64,000 bases of DNA from Pirellulales bacterium (GTDB taxonomy: Bacteria > Planctomycetota > Planctomycetia > Pirellulales > JACPPG01), in contig DASYDW010000024.1 of NCBI GenBank assembly GCA_036499395.1, forward strand, positions 43,712 to 107,711, written 5' to 3'. The number at the start of each line of letters is the position of its first letter. Position 1 is the first letter of the stretch. A program made the translations under genes and the position numbers. Positions 35,496-45,282 of this stretch are shown here, piece after piece. The notes under the pieces were generated by a model, which saw only the letters and a list, made by a program, of their open reading frames with translations, had not been told where the DNA came from and made no database searches.

Positions 35496-37718
35496 CTAGA
35501 TCGAAAAATGAAACGAGCCGCGCAGCCAGCGCCGCGCCCTCGCCATGATCGATTCGGCCGGACAATGGATGCGCACGCGACCCGGCGCGCCCAGTAGAAT
35601 CGTCCGATCACCAGCGTCGAGCGAAATGCGAACCTGATACGAGGCCGTCAGCGGCCGCGTGACGCCCGATGCGTCGGTACGGCTGGGCAAATCCCCACTT
35701 TTCGCGAGCGGGCGGGGCGCCACGTCGACATCGACTTCCGCGATTTCCACAACCGTGCCTGGAACAACCAAACCGGCGGCCTCGTCGATCTTCACATCGA
35801 CCCGCTCTCCGACCGCAATCCGATCGACGTCCGCTTGATCGACGATCGCCACGGCGACCGTACGACGCGGATCGCCGATCAGGCATAGCAGCGTGCCGGT
35901 TTCGAAATGCGCCCCCTGATTTTCCGGCCGTAGCGGTGTGCCTCGCCATGTCGGCAAAGCATCGCGCGAGACGGGCAAAGCACTCCAGTCGGGCTGCAAT
36001 ACCGTGCCCGCAATGGGAGTCTTCAGAATCAGCCGTGAGCGATCGCTTTCACGTGTGGCCAGACGCTCGTCCAGATCAGCAAGCGCTTCGCGCGCCGTGG
36101 GGATTTCGGCCGCGGCGGCGCGGTCCTGCCCTCGCCGCTTTTCGAGGCTTGCCAGCCGGGCTCGTTGCCGATTGCGCTGACCGGTCAGGCGCGTGATTTC
36201 CAAGTCCAAATCGGGACTCGCGAGCGTGGCCAGCGTGTCGCCGGCCTGCACTTCCTGCCCAGCGCGGACACTCGAAACCAGCGTACCAGGCTCGGAAACA
36301 TAAACCCGCTGCGCATCCTCAGCCTCGATGACGACCGGCGCCGTGACGCGCACCGGCAGCGGCACTAGAGCCAGCGCAGCAAAGAATCCAACGATAATTG
36401 CCGACGCGGCAAATAATCGGCCGCGAGGCACTTTGGTACCAGTGGTCGGCGTTCGCGCGAAACGAATTCCGCGCCATAGCGGGCCGGCAATCATGCCCCC
36501 CAGCACGCTGACTGCCAGGAGTACAGCCAACGTCTCGAGGCGATACGGAACCATCGCACGGTAGCAAAACCACAACAACAGCGCCACCAGCACGAATCGA
36601 TAAATGGCGGACGCGATCCCATAAGCGAGCAAAAATAAGCGTCGCTCGAAGTTCCAACTCGACCGAGCGCGCGGACGCTGCCCCAATACCACGCGAGAAG
36701 ACAGGTTGCGCAAGGCCGTGGCTGATTCTTCGGCCAGGTTCGGAATCTCGACCAGGTCCGAGAGTACGTAGTAGCCGTCGTAGCGCAGCAGCGGATTGCC
36801 GTTAAACAACAACGTATTGATCGAACCAACGAACATCACGTTCATGCACAAGGCGCTGAACAGCCCCGGCTCGCTTCCCCACCACAGACAGGCGGCAACC
36901 GCGGCCAGCACAATCTCGACATAAATCCCTGCCGCGGCAACCGCCGCGCGGCGCCACTTGCTCGCGAACATCCACGAGTCCGAAACGTCGCAATACAGAC
37001 AGGGAGCAAATACCAGCAACATCGGGCCGATTTCCGTGCATTCGCCGCCGAATCGCCGACAGGCTAGCGCGTGACCCAGCTCGTGCAAAACCTTGACCAG
37101 CGAAATCGCGACGACTGCCAGCACGGCGTTTCGCGGCGTCAGGAAGCCCTGCCATTCAGGAAGTCGTGCGGCAAAACGCGCGAAATGTGTTGCCACGAGC
37201 GTCGCGACAACGACCACCAGCGACAGACTCGCCACGACCGCCGCACGAGAAAACAACACGCTCGCCAGCGGACTGAGCAGATTTAGTAGCGGCGTCGGAT
37301 TCAACCCGGGCAACCGAACCGCCAACAAATTCGCCAGGCCCAACAATCGTTTCCGGCGTCTGGCTTGTTGCGAACGGTCGAGAAGCTGCTCCCCTTGCCC
37401 TGCCGCATCGGACAGAACCAATCCGTCACGGTGCAACCGCGCGAGAAACGCTTGCAGTGCTTCGGGCGTCAGACGCCGCGGTGCGAAGCGACGTTCGAAG
37501 CGGGAAATAATCTCTGCCGGGGTTGCCTGCCCGTCGAGCATTTCGAGCACCGCTAGCTCTTCGTCGCGCAAACGAAAGTACGCAAGCGCCACAGGATCCT
37601 TTACGGCCCAACTCTTGCGCCCCGCGGCGATCTGCGGCACGACAACCAGATCCGACCGCATGCGCACACTGAGCGCACGTCCGGCCGAGGCTGCAGATTG
37701 TCGAGCGAGGGTTGCCAT
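35496..37718 (-). CDS. M50 metalloprotease fused to HlyD-type adaptor, PqqD-like N-terminus
   Basis: A 740-residue polytopic protein. Residues of about 40-105 form a PqqD-like winged helix (FRLRDEELAVLEMLDGQATP, EALQAFLARLHRDGLVL). Membrane helices follow, with an M50 zinc site HELGH (212-216) and the second ligand motif NPLLRYDGYYVL further on, so it may be an active site-2-type protease. The last 300 residues are an HlyD/biotinyl-lipoyl adaptor (VYVSEPGTLVSSVRAGQEVQ, LILKTPIAGTVLQPDW, VDVKIDEAAGLVVPG). This architecture resembles YydH-like peptide export/processing proteins. The genes upstream on the strand are two further HlyD proteins, and a TolC-type gene is divergent from them. Confidence 0.8.
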   Translation of the reverse strand: MATLARQSAASAGRALSVRMRSDLVVVPQIAAGRKSWAVKDPVALAYFRLRDEELAVLEMLDGQATPAEIISRFERRFAPRRLTPEALQAFLARLHRDGLVLSDAAGQGEQLLDRSQQARRRKRLLGLANLLAVRLPGLNPTPLLNLLSPLASVLFSRAAVVASLSLVVVVATLVATHFARFAARLPEWQGFLTPRNAVLAVVAISLVKVLHELGHALACRRFGGECTEIGPMLLVFAPCLYCDVSDSWMFASKWRRAAVAAAGIYVEIVLAAVAACLWWGSEPGLFSALCMNVMFVGSINTLLFNGNPLLRYDGYYVLSDLVEIPNLAEESATALRNLSSRVVLGQRPRARSSWNFERRLFLLAYGIASAIYRFVLVALLLWFCYRAMVPYRLETLAVLLAVSVLGGMIAGPLWRGIRFARTPTTGTKVPRGRLFAASAIIVGFFAALALVPLPVRVTAPVVIEAEDAQRVYVSEPGTLVSSVRAGQEVQAGDTLATLASPDLDLEITRLTGQRNRQRARLASLEKRRGQDRAAAAEIPTAREALADLDERLATRESDRSRLILKTPIAGTVLQPDWSALPVSRDALPTWRGTPLRPENQGAHFETGTLLCLIGDPRRTVAVAIVDQADVDRIAVGERVDVKIDEAAGLVVPGTVVEIAEVDVDVAPRPLAKSGDLPSRTDASGVTRPLTASYQVRISLDAGDRTILLGAPGRVRIHCPAESIMARARRWLRGSFHFSI

Positions 37719-37774
37719 CGCGAGATAGACTTATCGCGTGAGGATGAATAGTTTCAGCGGCAAACTGGACGGCA

Positions 37775-38671
37775 TCATTCGGCCACAGCCGGTTTCGGAG
37801 CGTCCATCGGCGGCGGGGCAATCGTGAGCTTGCCGTGAACGCCCGGGCGCAACTGACCGCCGCGATTTTCCACCTCGGCCCACACGCGTATCTGGCCGTT
37901 GACCGGATCGACCTCGGGGCTGACGAAAACGATTTTTCCGCTGTAATCAAGCGACTCACCTCGGCGCGGTTCGATCGCCAGCGTCACGTCACGGCCGACG
38001 AGCGAACCTCCCACGTGCTGCGCATCCAGAAATGCCTCGACGCGCAATCGATCGATGCGCACGATACGGAACATCGTTTCGCCTGGCTCGACCCATTCGC
38101 CGGGCCGCTGCTTGACCTCGACGACCATGCCATCGAGCGGCGATTTGACGCGCAACCGCTCGAGCGTCCAGGCCGCGTAGTCGACTTCGTTCTGCTTAAG
38201 CCGCTCAGTAAACGCGGCCACCTTCAGTTCTTGTTGCGCTTGCTCGACCTGCAATGCCGCGCGCTCGGCTTCCAGGCGCAGGCGATCGAGTTCCGTTGCC
38301 GAGACGCTCTTTTTGTACTTTTCCATCGACTCGCTGGCCCGTTTCAACTCCGCACGGGTTACCTCGGTCGATTTCTCGGCAAAACGCACATCGACGTCGT
38401 TCGTGGCTTCGCTGCGAGCTACGTCCAGCTCGATCTCGGCCTTCTTCTTCGTCAGTTGCGCTTGCGTATCGTCCAGGCGGGCGAGCGATTCGCCAACCGT
38501 GACCAGTTGCCCCTCGCGCACTTCGACGGCCGCCAGTACGCCCGCCTCGCGCGCCGGGACTTCGACTTGTTCAATCAGCGTGACCAGGGCCTGATCCAAC
38601 TCGATCGATTCGTCGGCGGGCGCAGCCAGTGCGTTCACCGCCAGCAAGCTAAGCGTCAGAAGCCAATGCAT
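37775..38671 (-). CDS. HlyD-family periplasmic adaptor
   Basis: A 298-residue precursor from ATG 38671 (MHWLLTLSLLAVNALAAP signal peptide). It has the split lipoyl half-motifs of membrane-fusion proteins (GVLAAVEVREGQLVTVGESL and VKSPLDGMVVEVKQRPGEWV) around a coiled-coil hairpin (ELKRASESMEKYKKSVSATE, AERAALQVEQAQQELK). It also has a beta-barrel region (LRVEAFLDAQHVGGSLVGRDV) and a C-terminal clip. It likely links inner-membrane and outer-membrane parts of an exporter. It sits between the GAF-HlyD and M50-HlyD genes, 38 and 56 bp away, in one operon. Confidence 0.85.
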   Translation of the reverse strand: MHWLLTLSLLAVNALAAPADESIELDQALVTLIEQVEVPAREAGVLAAVEVREGQLVTVGESLARLDDTQAQLTKKKAEIELDVARSEATNDVDVRFAEKSTEVTRAELKRASESMEKYKKSVSATELDRLRLEAERAALQVEQAQQELKVAAFTERLKQNEVDYAAWTLERLRVKSPLDGMVVEVKQRPGEWVEPGETMFRIVRIDRLRVEAFLDAQHVGGSLVGRDVTLAIEPRRGESLDYSGKIVFVSPEVDPVNGQIRVWAEVENRGGQLRPGVHGKLTIAPPPMDAPKPAVAE

Positions 38672-38709
38672 GCCAAATCTCCCTCGCGCCGCGGCGTGAG
38701 AAGGACAAA

Positions 38710-40731
38710 CTAGAAGAAGATCCGGGTACGCGCCGCATCCCACAGATCGTGCAACCAGACGAATCCAATCGATCGACGACCGCAATGAATGTTCGCTAAT
38801 ACACTCGCGCCGGGACGCAGCCGAGGCAGCGCGTCGCGGTCGACGTCGGCCGTGACTAATACCTGCGGCCCGGCATTCTCCAGCACGTCAGTATTCAAGG
38901 CGACGTCGCGCACCTGCGCATCGAATGTATGATCGGGGTCCATCGCCAGGCGGAACGAAACGTCCACCGGCACGAGCTTGTCATGGCGGGCTTCAAGTAC
39001 ATGTCCGATACGGTCGTCGTCCACACGTAATTCGAGTTCCCACGGTCCGTTCGAATCGCCGACGCTCAACAACATTTGCCCACGCTGGACGGGGCGAGAC
39101 GCAAGCAATTGTTCGACGTCCCAGGTAAGAATCTGACCAGCGATCGGGCTGCGCACGATCAACTCGGCCTGCTGTTCGTCGAGCAACGTGACCTGCTCTT
39201 GCAGGCTCGCGAGCTGTTCCTTGATTTCTTCTTCCTCGGCAGTGCGCTGCTGATATTGTTCGCGCGCTTCCGAAGAGGCCGTCGCCCCGCTGAAGCGCAT
39301 CGCCTGTAGTGCGGACAGGCGTTTCCGAGCGGTTTGTAGCTCGCCCAGCACCCGGGCTCGCTCGAGGTCGAGTTGCGGGCGCCGTAGCACCAGCAGCTCT
39401 TGCCCCTGGCTTACGGTGTCGCCATGAGCCACGCGAATCTCGGCAATGACGCCGTCGACCGTTGCGAAAACGTCGCGACGCTGCCGCGGCACGAGCTCAC
39501 CGCGCGCCTCGACGTTGAAGTCGATTTCGACAAATACCAAGGCAGTCATCAATGAAGCTGCCGCTGCGAGGCCCAGAAGGGTCTTGGGCAACTGCCGGCC
39601 GCGTACCAGCCGTCGCGATTGCCCCACGGCCCGCCATAGGCGAACCAGCGGTACACCCTCGTATTCCAGGGCGTTGGCCAGGGCGACCGTCCCCTGTGCC
39701 GCGACGGCCTCGGTTTGCAATTTCGTGTGTTGAACGGCGCTGGGCGGGGTGAAATATTCGCACACTAGCGCCCCGATGGCTGGCTGCGCAGAATCTCGAT
39801 TCGTCTCATCAACCGCTTCGCGCAGCGGCAGAACAACCAACTGCCGGGCGTGCGACTCGTCGAGATAACGCTCCAGGACTTGTTCGATCTGCGGCGGCAA
39901 TTGCGCCGCATCTTCGGGATACCACAGCGGTTCGTCACCGGTAACGACGGCACCGATCAAAGCCTCGAGATGTCTCACGCTGGCCGCGCGGCGGTTCAGC
40001 GTGTCGACCCCCGAGACGCTTAGCAGCCGGGCTTTCCGCCCGCGCACGATTGCCACGCTGGCCCGATCGCAACCGATAATCGCGCGTCCTTCGTTGGCCA
40101 AGGTGTACGCCACGTGCCGCACGTCGAGCCGACCATGCACCGCGCGTGTGAATTGGTCGAACTGGCCACGTGTGCTGGCATGTTCGCGCAGTTCATGCAA
40201 CTGACGAAAGCGATCGTAATCCGCCGCCACTTCGCAGACGGCCGACAGAAACCGCAAATGCCCTTCCGTGGCCGCGGGCGCACCTGCGGGGCGTGCCAGG
40301 ATCTCGATCACGGCCACCGCCTGGTCATCTGAAACGACAGGTGACAACAGCAGACTGAGCGCCGTCGGATTGTCTGTGCTGGCATCGCCTGACGAACCAC
40401 TGTGCGGCGGAAGCGCCAAAGCCAACTTCGTTTCGCCCACATGCGCGACCAACCGGGCATGGCGTCGCGCCGCGTCCGCACCGCCTTCCCACGGAGAGCG
40501 ATCCGAATGGATCTGGCAATCGAGCGCGAAGGTCTCCTCGCCGCGACGTATCCAAACCGCTCCCCCTTCGGCCGCGAGAGCGCGAACGCTGCGATCGAGC
40601 AACTGACGCCAGAACTCGCGCGGAGCGAGCCGGGCATGCACCAGGGCGACGATCTCTTCGATCAAATCGTCCAGATGTTGCCAGGTCGACGTAGTGGTCG
40701 CAATTTCCTTCGGCAGCGGTTCTGCTGTCAT
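38710..40731 (-). CDS. GAF-domain protein fused to HlyD-type adaptor
   Basis: A 673-residue protein. About residues 20-380 carry GAF-like sensor domains (LLDRSVRALAAEGGAVWIRR, TLANEGRAIIGCDRASVAIV, RQLVVLPLREAVDE), probably cytoplasmic. A single transmembrane helix (LLGLAAAASLMTALVFVEID) leads to a periplasmic membrane-fusion part: a lipoyl half (RRDVFATVDGVIAEIRVAHGD), coiled coil (YQQRTAEEEEIKEQLASLQEQ in two pieces), LIVRSPIAGQILTW and a C-terminal barrel. Coupling a cytoplasmic ligand sensor to an adaptor is unusual. It is the first gene of the three-gene minus-strand operon and is divergent from the TolC-type gene. Confidence 0.8.
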   Translation of the reverse strand: MTAEPLPKEIATTTSTWQHLDDLIEEIVALVHARLAPREFWRQLLDRSVRALAAEGGAVWIRRGEETFALDCQIHSDRSPWEGGADAARRHARLVAHVGETKLALALPPHSGSSGDASTDNPTALSLLLSPVVSDDQAVAVIEILARPAGAPAATEGHLRFLSAVCEVAADYDRFRQLHELREHASTRGQFDQFTRAVHGRLDVRHVAYTLANEGRAIIGCDRASVAIVRGRKARLLSVSGVDTLNRRAASVRHLEALIGAVVTGDEPLWYPEDAAQLPPQIEQVLERYLDESHARQLVVLPLREAVDETNRDSAQPAIGALVCEYFTPPSAVQHTKLQTEAVAAQGTVALANALEYEGVPLVRLWRAVGQSRRLVRGRQLPKTLLGLAAAASLMTALVFVEIDFNVEARGELVPRQRRDVFATVDGVIAEIRVAHGDTVSQGQELLVLRRPQLDLERARVLGELQTARKRLSALQAMRFSGATASSEAREQYQQRTAEEEEIKEQLASLQEQVTLLDEQQAELIVRSPIAGQILTWDVEQLLASRPVQRGQMLLSVGDSNGPWELELRVDDDRIGHVLEARHDKLVPVDVSFRLAMDPDHTFDAQVRDVALNTDVLENAGPQVLVTADVDRDALPRLRPGASVLANIHCGRRSIGFVWLHDLWDAARTRIFF

Positions 40732-41081
40732 TCTTCCCAGTATATCGCCGCACCCTCGAAGTCATGCTGCTAGCAGCCCGCCGGAACGGCCGACTGGTGG
40801 ACTTCGCGCGGAACTTTCCGGTTATGTGGAAAAAAGAGTTTGGGAAAACTCTGCGGCCGCCGATCTATATGCCAACCGGCGGTGCCTTGCGCCCCATGCG
40901 CTCAGGTTGCGCCGGCCTGACGCGGATGCGTTGATATACGAGACCGCCGCCAATTTGGTTGCGGGCAGATCCTATCTCCAGGGCGACGAACGTCTTGCGA
41001 AACAGCGGGCACCAAGCAGCGAGCCATCAGCGGAGACGCCCTAGCACGGGTGCGCGCTCCGCTGCGCCGCCGCGCGGGGCC
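40732..41081. other. Divergent promoter region of the export locus
   Basis: 350 bp between the first adaptor gene and the TolC-type gene. Open frames here have no coding character. Shared control of both directions is likely, but no operator was identified by eye. Confidence 0.4.
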
Positions 41082-43679
41082 ATGGCGCCCACCACCCCGC
41101 TGCTAGCATCCGCGAGCGTGCTTCTGCTGATTCTAGGGCCCGGATGCTCGTTGCGGACGCCGAAGCCCGTCAACGACCCTTCGCTCCAGCAGGCCGCGCA
41201 CTACAAGAACGTGGCCCTGGAAATGGAGTATCCCAACGAGCCGGTCCCCGAGCGTAAGGACGACTTTAGCTCGTTCGCGCCGCATGTGATTCGTGACGGA
41301 CCGCCGCAGTACTGGGACCTGAAGCTGGAAGAAGCGTTGAAGCTGGCGCTCGTGAATTCGCCGGTGTTACGCGACCTCGGCGGGCAAGTACTCGTGAATC
41401 CGCAAATCGTGCGGACGATTCAAAATCCGGCCATCACCGAAACCGATCCGAACACCGGTGTCGAAGCAGCGCTCTCGCAATTCGATGCTGATCTGTCAGC
41501 CACCGGCAATTGGCAAAACAATCATCGCGCGTTGAACAACTCGTTCTTCGGCGGTGGTACGCGTCTGTTTCAACAGGATTTGAATCAGTACCAGGTCCAG
41601 TTGTCGAAGACCGCCGCCACCGGCGGTACGTACTTCTTACGTCATAACACGATCTACGACGCGAATAACGCCCCGGCCAACTTATTCCCGCACTCGTGGG
41701 ATACGAACATCGAGGCCGAAGTGCGGCAACCCCTCTTGCAGGGCGCTGGCGTCCTCTACAACCGCATCGCAGGACCCAACGGAACGATCGGTCAGGCCAA
41801 CGGCGTGTTGATCGCGAGGGTCAATACGGACATCAGCCTGGCGGATTTCGAAGTCGGCGTTCGCAATCTCATCAGCAACGTCGAGAACGCTTACTGGGAT
41901 TTGTACTTCGCCTATCGGGATCTGCACGCAAAGATCGTGGCGCGCGACAGCGCGCTGGAAACCTGGCGGCGGATTCACGCCCTGTACGTGACCGGCCGCC
42001 GCGGCGGCGAAGCGGACAAGGAAGCGCAAGCCCGCGACCAGTACTATTTCTTCCAGGCCGAAGTCGAGGATGCGTTGACCGGTCGGCTCTTCGACGGCAC
42101 GCGCACCAACAACGGATCAAGCGGCGGCACGTTCCGCGCCAATCCCGGCGTATACGTCACCGAGCGCCGGCTGCGGCTGACGATGGGCCTGCCGCCCAAT
42201 GATCCGCGTCTGATCCGCCCGGCCGAAGAGCCGCTGCAAGCGAGGGTCGCCTTCGATTGGGACCAGCTCACGCAAGAAGCGCTCAGCCGGCGCGCCGAAC
42301 TCCGGCGGCAACGAGCCTTCGTCAAACGCCGCGAGCTAGAGCTCGTCGCCGCGCAAAACTTCTTGCTGCCACGTTTGGACGCCGAAGCCCTCTATCGTTG
42401 GCGCGGCTTCGGTCACAATTTGTTGAACTACGGTGACAATCCGGAATTTGACAACGCCTACCAGACGTTGTTCGGCGGTCAGTTCCAGGAATGGCAGATG
42501 GGGGCGCAATTCAACATGCCGCTCGGTTTCCGTCAAGGACACGCGGCGGTGCGGAATGCCCAACTTGTTTTGGCGCGTGAACGCGCGATTCTTCGCGAGA
42601 TGGAACTGCAAGTCGTCCACGACCTGAGCAACTCGGTCGGCGACGTCGATCGGTCGTACATCGTGGCGCAGACGAATTACAATCGCCGCGTCGCCGCGGC
42701 GCAACAGATGGCGGCCGTCGAGGCGGCTTTCGAAGCCGACACTGCTTCGCTTTTGGACCTGGTCGAATCGCAGCGCCGGCTGGCCGACGCCGACAGCCGT
42801 TACGCACGTTCGATGGTCGAATACACGCTCTCGGTCAAGAATGTGATGTTCGAGAGCAACACGCTGCTCGAGAACAACGGCATCAATATGGCCGAAGGTC
42901 CCTGGCCGCACAAAGCGTATCACGACGCGGAGAAGCGTGATTCGTTGCGGTCGCGGCCCACACGCTTCAGCTACATTCTGCCGCAAGGGCCGCTCACCGA
43001 TCGAGGCGTCTATCCGCAGCATCAATTTCCGCCGGCCGTGGTTACCGAAGGAAACGGTAACGTCCTGCCGACGCCCCCCATGGGCTCCGGACCGGCCGAA
43101 GTCGTACCGCCGCCGAGTGCCTCGCCGTCTGGGGAAGTATTGCCGCCCAACAGTTTGCCGTCGCCTGGTCCGGCAATGCCAGGTGTCAACGACTCGGACT
43201 TGCCGGGCCCAGGCCCGCAGCCCGGCAACGTTAACGGCGCCGGGCTGCCGAATCGTTCCCCCGTGTCGCTACCAGAAGGGGGCAACAGCCTGCGCATGCC
43301 AATGACCGATAGCGCAAGCACTTCGCCGCTTCGTGGCATGCCCGCGCCGATCGGCCCCGCTCCAGTCGGTGCGATGCCTATGCCGGGCGTCGCCGTGGCG
43401 CCTCCGACGGGGCCCGTCGGGATTAATGAGCCGCGTGCCATCGTTCAAGCGGGCGGTTCGGCCCCGCTAGGCAGTGCTGGCGGAGGCGTACAACGCACGG
43501 CCTTCATGGCGCCAGTCTCGAATCCCCCGGCGCAAACCGGCACGGTTGTCATAGCGGCCGGCCCAGGACCTGGTGCGCTTCCGGGGCGAGATATGGGGAT
43601 TCCGCCAGGTGCGCCGGCCGGCCCCATTCAACTGCCGCCGGCTCCCCCCTTGCCGACCGGGGCCATCGGTACGCCGTAA
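41082..43679 (+). CDS. TolC-type outer-membrane efflux lipoprotein with long Pro/Gly tail
   Basis: An 865-residue precursor from ATG 41082, chosen because it starts a lipoprotein signal (TPLLASASVLLLILGPGCS). The body is a TolC/OMF repeat protein with paired helical and beta segments (LKLALVNSPVLRDLGGQVLV, EAYWDLYF-like VENAYWDLYFAYRDL, ALSRRAELRRQRAFVKRREL, DTASLLDLVESQRRLADADS). From about residue 640 on it has a 220-residue Pro/Gly/Ala-rich disordered tail, not usual in the family. It is divergent from the adaptor operon and is the probable outer-membrane channel for it. It could also serve the RND pump, which has no TolC gene of its own. Confidence 0.88.
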   Translation: MAPTTPLLASASVLLLILGPGCSLRTPKPVNDPSLQQAAHYKNVALEMEYPNEPVPERKDDFSSFAPHVIRDGPPQYWDLKLEEALKLALVNSPVLRDLGGQVLVNPQIVRTIQNPAITETDPNTGVEAALSQFDADLSATGNWQNNHRALNNSFFGGGTRLFQQDLNQYQVQLSKTAATGGTYFLRHNTIYDANNAPANLFPHSWDTNIEAEVRQPLLQGAGVLYNRIAGPNGTIGQANGVLIARVNTDISLADFEVGVRNLISNVENAYWDLYFAYRDLHAKIVARDSALETWRRIHALYVTGRRGGEADKEAQARDQYYFFQAEVEDALTGRLFDGTRTNNGSSGGTFRANPGVYVTERRLRLTMGLPPNDPRLIRPAEEPLQARVAFDWDQLTQEALSRRAELRRQRAFVKRRELELVAAQNFLLPRLDAEALYRWRGFGHNLLNYGDNPEFDNAYQTLFGGQFQEWQMGAQFNMPLGFRQGHAAVRNAQLVLARERAILREMELQVVHDLSNSVGDVDRSYIVAQTNYNRRVAAAQQMAAVEAAFEADTASLLDLVESQRRLADADSRYARSMVEYTLSVKNVMFESNTLLENNGINMAEGPWPHKAYHDAEKRDSLRSRPTRFSYILPQGPLTDRGVYPQHQFPPAVVTEGNGNVLPTPPMGSGPAEVVPPPSASPSGEVLPPNSLPSPGPAMPGVNDSDLPGPGPQPGNVNGAGLPNRSPVSLPEGGNSLRMPMTDSASTSPLRGMPAPIGPAPVGAMPMPGVAVAPPTGPVGINEPRAIVQAGGSAPLGSAGGGVQRTAFMAPVSNPPAQTGTVVIAAGPGPGALPGRDMGIPPGAPAGPIQLPPAPPLPTGAIGTP

Positions 43680-43965
43680 TTGGTGGCCGACTCTGCTGCT
43701 TCCACGGCTTCTGCCACCGTCGCGGCCGGCGCTCGTCGCTCCTCGCCCGTTATTCCCCGCGTACGATTGCGGTTTCTCTAATCGCAACGAGGCGCGCGTA
43801 CGAGATGTCGCGCAAGCCGCTGTCACCGCGACTTCGCGCGCACCAGGCCGGCGGAAACCGCAATGAGCCGTGAATCGCGGCAAATTGACGAGCCTTCGCA
43901 GGACTCTTATCATTCAGGCCAATGACCAAACAAGTTGAAAGCAGTTCGCTGCGGAGAGAAAACTC

Positions 43966-44826
43966 GTGACGATGACCAAACATCTGATCCGCGTAGGGCA
44001 TAGCCCCGACCCGGATGATGCGTTCATGTTCCATGCCCTGGCGAACGACAAGATCGACACGGGCGAGTACGAGTTCCGCCACGAGCTGGTCGATATCGAG
44101 ACGCTGAATCGCCGCGCTTTCTCCGGCGAACTCGAACTGACTGCGGTCAGCCTGCACGGCTATGCCTATCTGACCGATATTTACGCTCTCTGCCCCTGCG
44201 GCGCCAGCATGGGGGATCGCTACGGACCTATGGTCGTGGCGAAAGAGAAACAGTCGCTTGACGCCTTGCGCGACAAGACCATCGCGGTGCCCGGCACGCT
44301 CACCACGGCCTATTTAGCGCTGCGGATGTGCCTGGCGCGCGATTTCAAGCATGTCGTCGTCCCCTTCGACCAGATTCTGGATGCCGTCGAGGCGGGCGAG
44401 TATCAGGGCAAGCCGATCGACGCCGGGCTAATCATTCACGAAGGGCAGCTCACCTACGGCGAGCGAAAGCTCCAATTGCTAGTCGATCTAGGACAGTGGT
44501 GGCACGACGAAACCGAGCTGCCATTGCCGCTGGGAGCGAATGCGATTCGCAAGGACCTCGGCCCCGACGTGATGCGTGACGTGAACCGGCTGCTGAAAGA
44601 GAGCATTCGCTACGGCCTGGAACATCGGCAGGAAGCGCTCGATTACGCGCTGCAATACGGTCGTGACCTCGATCGAAGCAAGGCCGACACGTTCGTGGGC
44701 ATGTACGTCAACGATTGGACGCTCGATTTCGGACCGCGCGGCCGGAAGGCGGTGCGGGAACTGCTCGCCCGCGGGCATGCCGCCGGAGTGATCCCGAAGA
44801 AGATCGAACCTGAATTCATCGATTAA
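43966..44826 (+). CDS. mqnD: 1,4-dihydroxy-6-naphthoate synthase (futalosine pathway)
   Basis: A 286-residue cytoplasmic enzyme of menaquinone biosynthesis. MqnD cleaves cyclic dehypoxanthinyl futalosine to 1,4-dihydroxy-6-naphthoate. Family motifs are visible: GHSPDPDDAFMFHALA at the N-terminus, LTAVSLHGYAYLTDIYALCPCGASMG, AVPGTLTTAYLALRM, DAGLIIHEGQLTYGERKLQ and LPLPLGANAIRKDLG. The length is typical. Other mqn genes are not in the window, consistent with the scattered layout of this pathway in many bacteria. A small membrane protein gene follows by 83 bp. Confidence 0.93.
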   Translation: MTMTKHLIRVGHSPDPDDAFMFHALANDKIDTGEYEFRHELVDIETLNRRAFSGELELTAVSLHGYAYLTDIYALCPCGASMGDRYGPMVVAKEKQSLDALRDKTIAVPGTLTTAYLALRMCLARDFKHVVVPFDQILDAVEAGEYQGKPIDAGLIIHEGQLTYGERKLQLLVDLGQWWHDETELPLPLGANAIRKDLGPDVMRDVNRLLKESIRYGLEHRQEALDYALQYGRDLDRSKADTFVGMYVNDWTLDFGPRGRKAVRELLARGHAAGVIPKKIEPEFID

Positions 44827-44909
44827 CGATCGCCCAGGGCGAATTCCCCAGGCCACGCTGGATGTGATCGGAATGAACTCTTTGGGGCAAGCGGTTCGCG
44901 ACGTGATGC

Positions 44910-45164
44910 ATGTCTGACGAAAAGCCACGGGCTTGGCACTCGCTGCTCGCCGCCACGCTGACGATCGGCCTGATCGTCGTATCTTTGGTCGCGCTCTATG
45001 TCTTGTCGCTCGGCACCATCGGCCTCGCCGTGGCCGTCGGGGGCGGACTCTTCATGATCGTGGGCGTCCACTACCTGGTCTGGGGCTGGTGGCTCGGCCC
45101 AGCAATTCAGCGCGAAGTCGCGGCCGAAGAAGAAAACGACGACGCCGAAAAACGTCGCAGCTAA
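44910..45164 (+). CDS. Small two-helix membrane protein
   Basis: An 84-residue protein with two hydrophobic segments (LLAATLTIGLIVVSLVALYV and AVAVGGGLFMIVGVHYLVWGWWLG). A charged cytoplasmic tail (EVAAEEENDDAEKRRS) follows. It lies 83 bp after mqnD on the same strand. It resembles uncharacterised planctomycete small membrane proteins. Function unknown. Confidence 0.6.
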   Translation: MSDEKPRAWHSLLAATLTIGLIVVSLVALYVLSLGTIGLAVAVGGGLFMIVGVHYLVWGWWLGPAIQREVAAEEENDDAEKRRS

Positions 45165-45187
45165 TCGCCAGAATCGGCGTGCCTATA

Positions 45188-45224
45188 ACCCCTATCCCTC
45201 CGGGAGAGGGCAGGGTGAGGGGCG
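45188..45224. repeat. Intergenic purine/pyrimidine palindromic repeat
   Basis: CCCTATCCCTCCGGGAGAGG is followed by GCAGGGTGAGGGG. The imperfect palindrome matches a type of CCTCACCCTGCCCTCTCC repeat often seen between genes in planctomycetes and other GC-rich bacteria, as I recall. It can fold and sits at the end of convergent genes. Confidence 0.5.
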
Positions 45225-45282
45225 CCACGCCAAGTCGTCGACGCAAAGCACGGCGCCCGAACGGCGCAGTTCGGCCAGCGCT

